From Synergistaceae bacterium (GTDB taxonomy: Bacteria; Synergistota; Synergistia; Synergistales; Aminobacteriaceae): a DNA stretch of 16,134 bases. The stretch covers positions 1 through 16,134 of the forward strand of contig WRKN01000040.1 in assembly GCA_009778055.1 (NCBI GenBank), in the 5' to 3' direction. This document shows, piece after piece, positions 15,178-16,134 of this stretch; position 1 is the first letter of the stretch; each line of letters begins with the position of its first letter. The notes under the pieces were generated by a model. That model did not search any database, had not been told where the DNA came from, and worked only from the letters and a program-made list of their open reading frames with translations. A program made the translations under genes and the position numbers.

Positions 15178-15553
15178 TCAGTGTATCACATTACGCAGAT
15201 GGCAGCTCCATAATAAAAGCCCCATTGCGGCACCGCCGATCATATTGCCAAGATATACGTACATCCAGTTTCTCAGCATTCCGCCTACAGTCGCCTTGCG
15301 GTCAAGCACGGAAATGACGATCATGTTATTGCCCGTGAAAAGCTCGGCGCCTGTCATCATTACTATGGCGATACCGAACGGAAACAACAGCCCGCAGATG
15401 ATTCTTGAAACCGACACGTTTGTAATGGCATGGACGGCGGTATTCGTGGCCGCCACGCTCATGCCGATCAGAAAGCCCGCGAGTATGCCAAGCAGGAACA
15501 ACTGCCAAGCCGGAGCAATTCGCGACAATTTCAGCGGGTGAAAACATGTTCAT
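15178..15553 (-). pseudogene. Formate/nitrite transporter (FNT family) remnant, frameshifted and truncated
   Basis: Intact FNT channels (FocA, NirC) are ~250-285 residues with six membrane helices. Here the frame starting at ATG 15553 reads MNMFSPAEIVANCS, a typical FNT N-terminus with AAGGAAGAAGG upstream, and then loses sense. The next frame continues as APAWQLFLLGILAGFLIGMS, VAATNTAVHAITN, and LLFPFGIAIVMMTGAELFTG, all clear FNT helix 1-3 signatures. A small deletion near 15510-15525 would explain the shift, since the normal link between the two parts is several residues longer. The second frame stops at 15178 after GNMIGGAAMGLLLWSCHLRN, so the last three helices are missing. Broken at both places, it is best read as a relic. 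A sequencing error could explain the frameshift but not the early end. Confidence 0.8.
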
Positions 15554-15651
15554 AATAAACCTTCTTCCTTAAATGCCGAATGCGAACAGGATTTTCCCGT
15601 CCGCATCCATCTTTGTTCATACCAGGTCGCAATCAAACTAATGTTAATCTG

Positions 15652-15700
15652 GGCCTTAAGTGCTTGTCAAAACTGCTTTTAGCTATTCTAGCTTTAGGCC
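15652..15700. repeat. Imperfect inverted repeat followed by a T-rich run
   Basis: GGCCTTAAG (15652-15660) pairs with CTTTAGGCC (15692-15700) with one mismatch, across a 31-nt spacer that itself contains AGCTA-TTC-TAGCT (15681-15693, partly overlapping the right arm). The right arm is followed by TTTTATTT. This might be a weak terminator on the plus strand, or a decayed element end. The long spacer makes terminator function doubtful. Confidence 0.35.
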
Positions 15701-15724
15701 TTTTATTTCAAACTGGTATCAGCC

Positions 15725-15757
15725 ATTGTTGCATAGGTTCAACCGATTTGCAACAAT
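15725..15757. repeat. Perfect 9-bp inverted repeat
   Basis: ATTGTTGCA (15725-15733) and TGCAACAAT (15749-15757) are exact reverse complements with a 15-nt spacer, which itself contains GGTT-C-AACC. The symmetry would suit an operator for a dimeric repressor or a transcript hairpin near the 3' end of the right-hand gene. Nothing identifies a binding protein. Confidence 0.45.
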
Positions 15758-15771
15758 TATTCGGTTTTCCC

Positions 15772-16134
15772 CTAGCGGCGAATCCCCGGGATGCCTGCCG
15801 TCAGGAGGTTCGTCACCAGACGTGGCCTGTTGGATTCTAGGGTCATGTCCGGGTTTTCCGCAAGCCAGCTCTCCAGGCTTCCAAGCGCCGCGTTAGTCGC
15901 TTCAAGGACTGCGTCCACAGAAGCGCCGCGCAGTCTTTTTATGTAAAAGGAAAACCGGCCGCCGGGCAGGATTTTCCCGCCCTCCTCCGATATGCCGAAA
16001 AAGAGCCTTTGGAGCGCCGCTTTGAATGCGCCGAAGGCGGCGAGCTGTCCCGCGCAGTCCGCCGCGATTTCGTCGAGCGCGTGATTTCTCATGCCTCCCA
16101 GGACGCGCAGGGAAAAGTAATGACAAATCTCGTG
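15772..16134 (-). CDS. Unidentified protein with HExxH motif (partial, N-terminus beyond window)
   Basis: The minus-strand frame is open from the right edge for 120 codons to a stop at 15772. I do not recognise the family. The first visible residues are HEICHYFSLRVLGG, followed by MRNHALDEIAADCAGQ. HEICH fits the HExxH zinc-metallopeptidase motif. The Glu in LDEIAAD, 17 residues after the second His, could be the third zinc ligand, as in gluzincin-type enzymes. The rest, including GGRFSFYIKRLRG, is soluble and without membrane segments. The ATG at 16092 is not the true start, because the frame and the motif continue upstream of it. Metal binding is inferred from the short motif only. Confidence 0.6.
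   Translation of the reverse strand, partial: HEICHYFSLRVLGGMRNHALDEIAADCAGQLAAFGAFKAALQRLFFGISEEGGKILPGGRFSFYIKRLRGASVDAVLEATNAALGSLESWLAENPDMTLESNRPRLVTNLLTAGIPGIRR

Larger units (their letters stand above)
15554..15771. other. AT-richer non-coding gap with inverted repeats
   Basis: No convincing gene is seen in these ~218 nt. The stretch is visibly AT-richer than its neighbours. It would hold the promoter of the former transporter gene and the 3' end region of the HExxH gene. It contains two inverted repeats listed separately. A plus-strand open frame at 15580-15840 has a hydrophobic middle but no ribosome site or recognisable family, and it overlaps the 3' end of the gene on the right, so I do not call it. 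Confidence 0.5.

Noticed and set aside
15725..15757. tRNA-like T-arm (GGTTCAACC)
   Set aside because: No matching acceptor, D-arm or anticodon arm could be drawn around it, and the T-loop consensus is not met.
15580..15840. 86-codon plus-strand open frame with a hydrophobic middle, as a possible transposase relic
   Set aside because: No recognisable transposase motif or ribosome site, and it overlaps the 3' end of the right-hand gene.
1..16134. CRISPR array
   Set aside because: The only long repeats are the two 59-bp copies 1,734 bp apart. No regularly spaced short repeats are seen.

Overview
The window reads as chromosomal DNA from a motile, anaerobic, diderm bacterium. FlgA, the periplasmic P-ring chaperone, implies an outer membrane. 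A full Rnf complex implies ferredoxin-linked anaerobic energy metabolism. The mix of mreB next to flgF/flgG, a complete rnfCDGEAB set and a Ppx-HD protein would fit Synergistota, but this is inference from gene content and not proven. GC content is fairly high throughout, except in the intergenic stretches.

Layout. (1) Positions 1-4359, minus strand: an apparent operon truA > mreB > flgF > flgG > flgA, with flgA running off the left edge. Genes touch or overlap, so cell-shape control (MreB) and distal-rod assembly (FlgF, FlgG, FlgA) are probably co-expressed. (2) Positions 4414-6206: one plus-strand gene for an AAA-type ATPase with a C-terminal PD-(D/E)XK nuclease-like domain. It is bracketed by two identical 59-bp direct repeats, each holding a long palindrome. 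This 1,734-bp repeat-plus-gene unit sits in the divergent gap between truA and pgsA and looks like an inserted cassette. It is the most interesting item here. (3) Positions 6284-11782, plus strand: pgsA followed by rnfC, rnfD, rnfG, rnfE, rnfA, rnfB with tiny gaps or 4-nt overlaps. Together these encode phosphatidylglycerophosphate synthase and the ion-pumping ferredoxin:NAD+ oxidoreductase. (4) Positions 11785-15158, minus strand: a Ppx/GppA-family phosphatase with a C-terminal HD domain, then an exported 5'-nucleotidase with a C-terminal membrane anchor. (5) Positions 15178-15553, minus strand: a truncated, frameshifted remnant of a formate/nitrite transporter. (6) Positions 15554-15771: AT-richer non-coding DNA with inverted repeats. 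(7) Positions 15772-16134, minus strand: the C-terminal part of an unidentified protein with an HExxH-type putative zinc motif, running off the right edge.

How the genes fit together: Rnf couples reduced ferredoxin oxidation to NAD+ reduction and builds an ion gradient, which can drive ATP synthesis and the flagellum. The Ppx-HD protein and 5'-nucleotidase handle polyphosphate or (p)ppGpp and nucleotides. The AAA-nuclease gene has no evident link to its neighbours, which supports its being a separate cassette.
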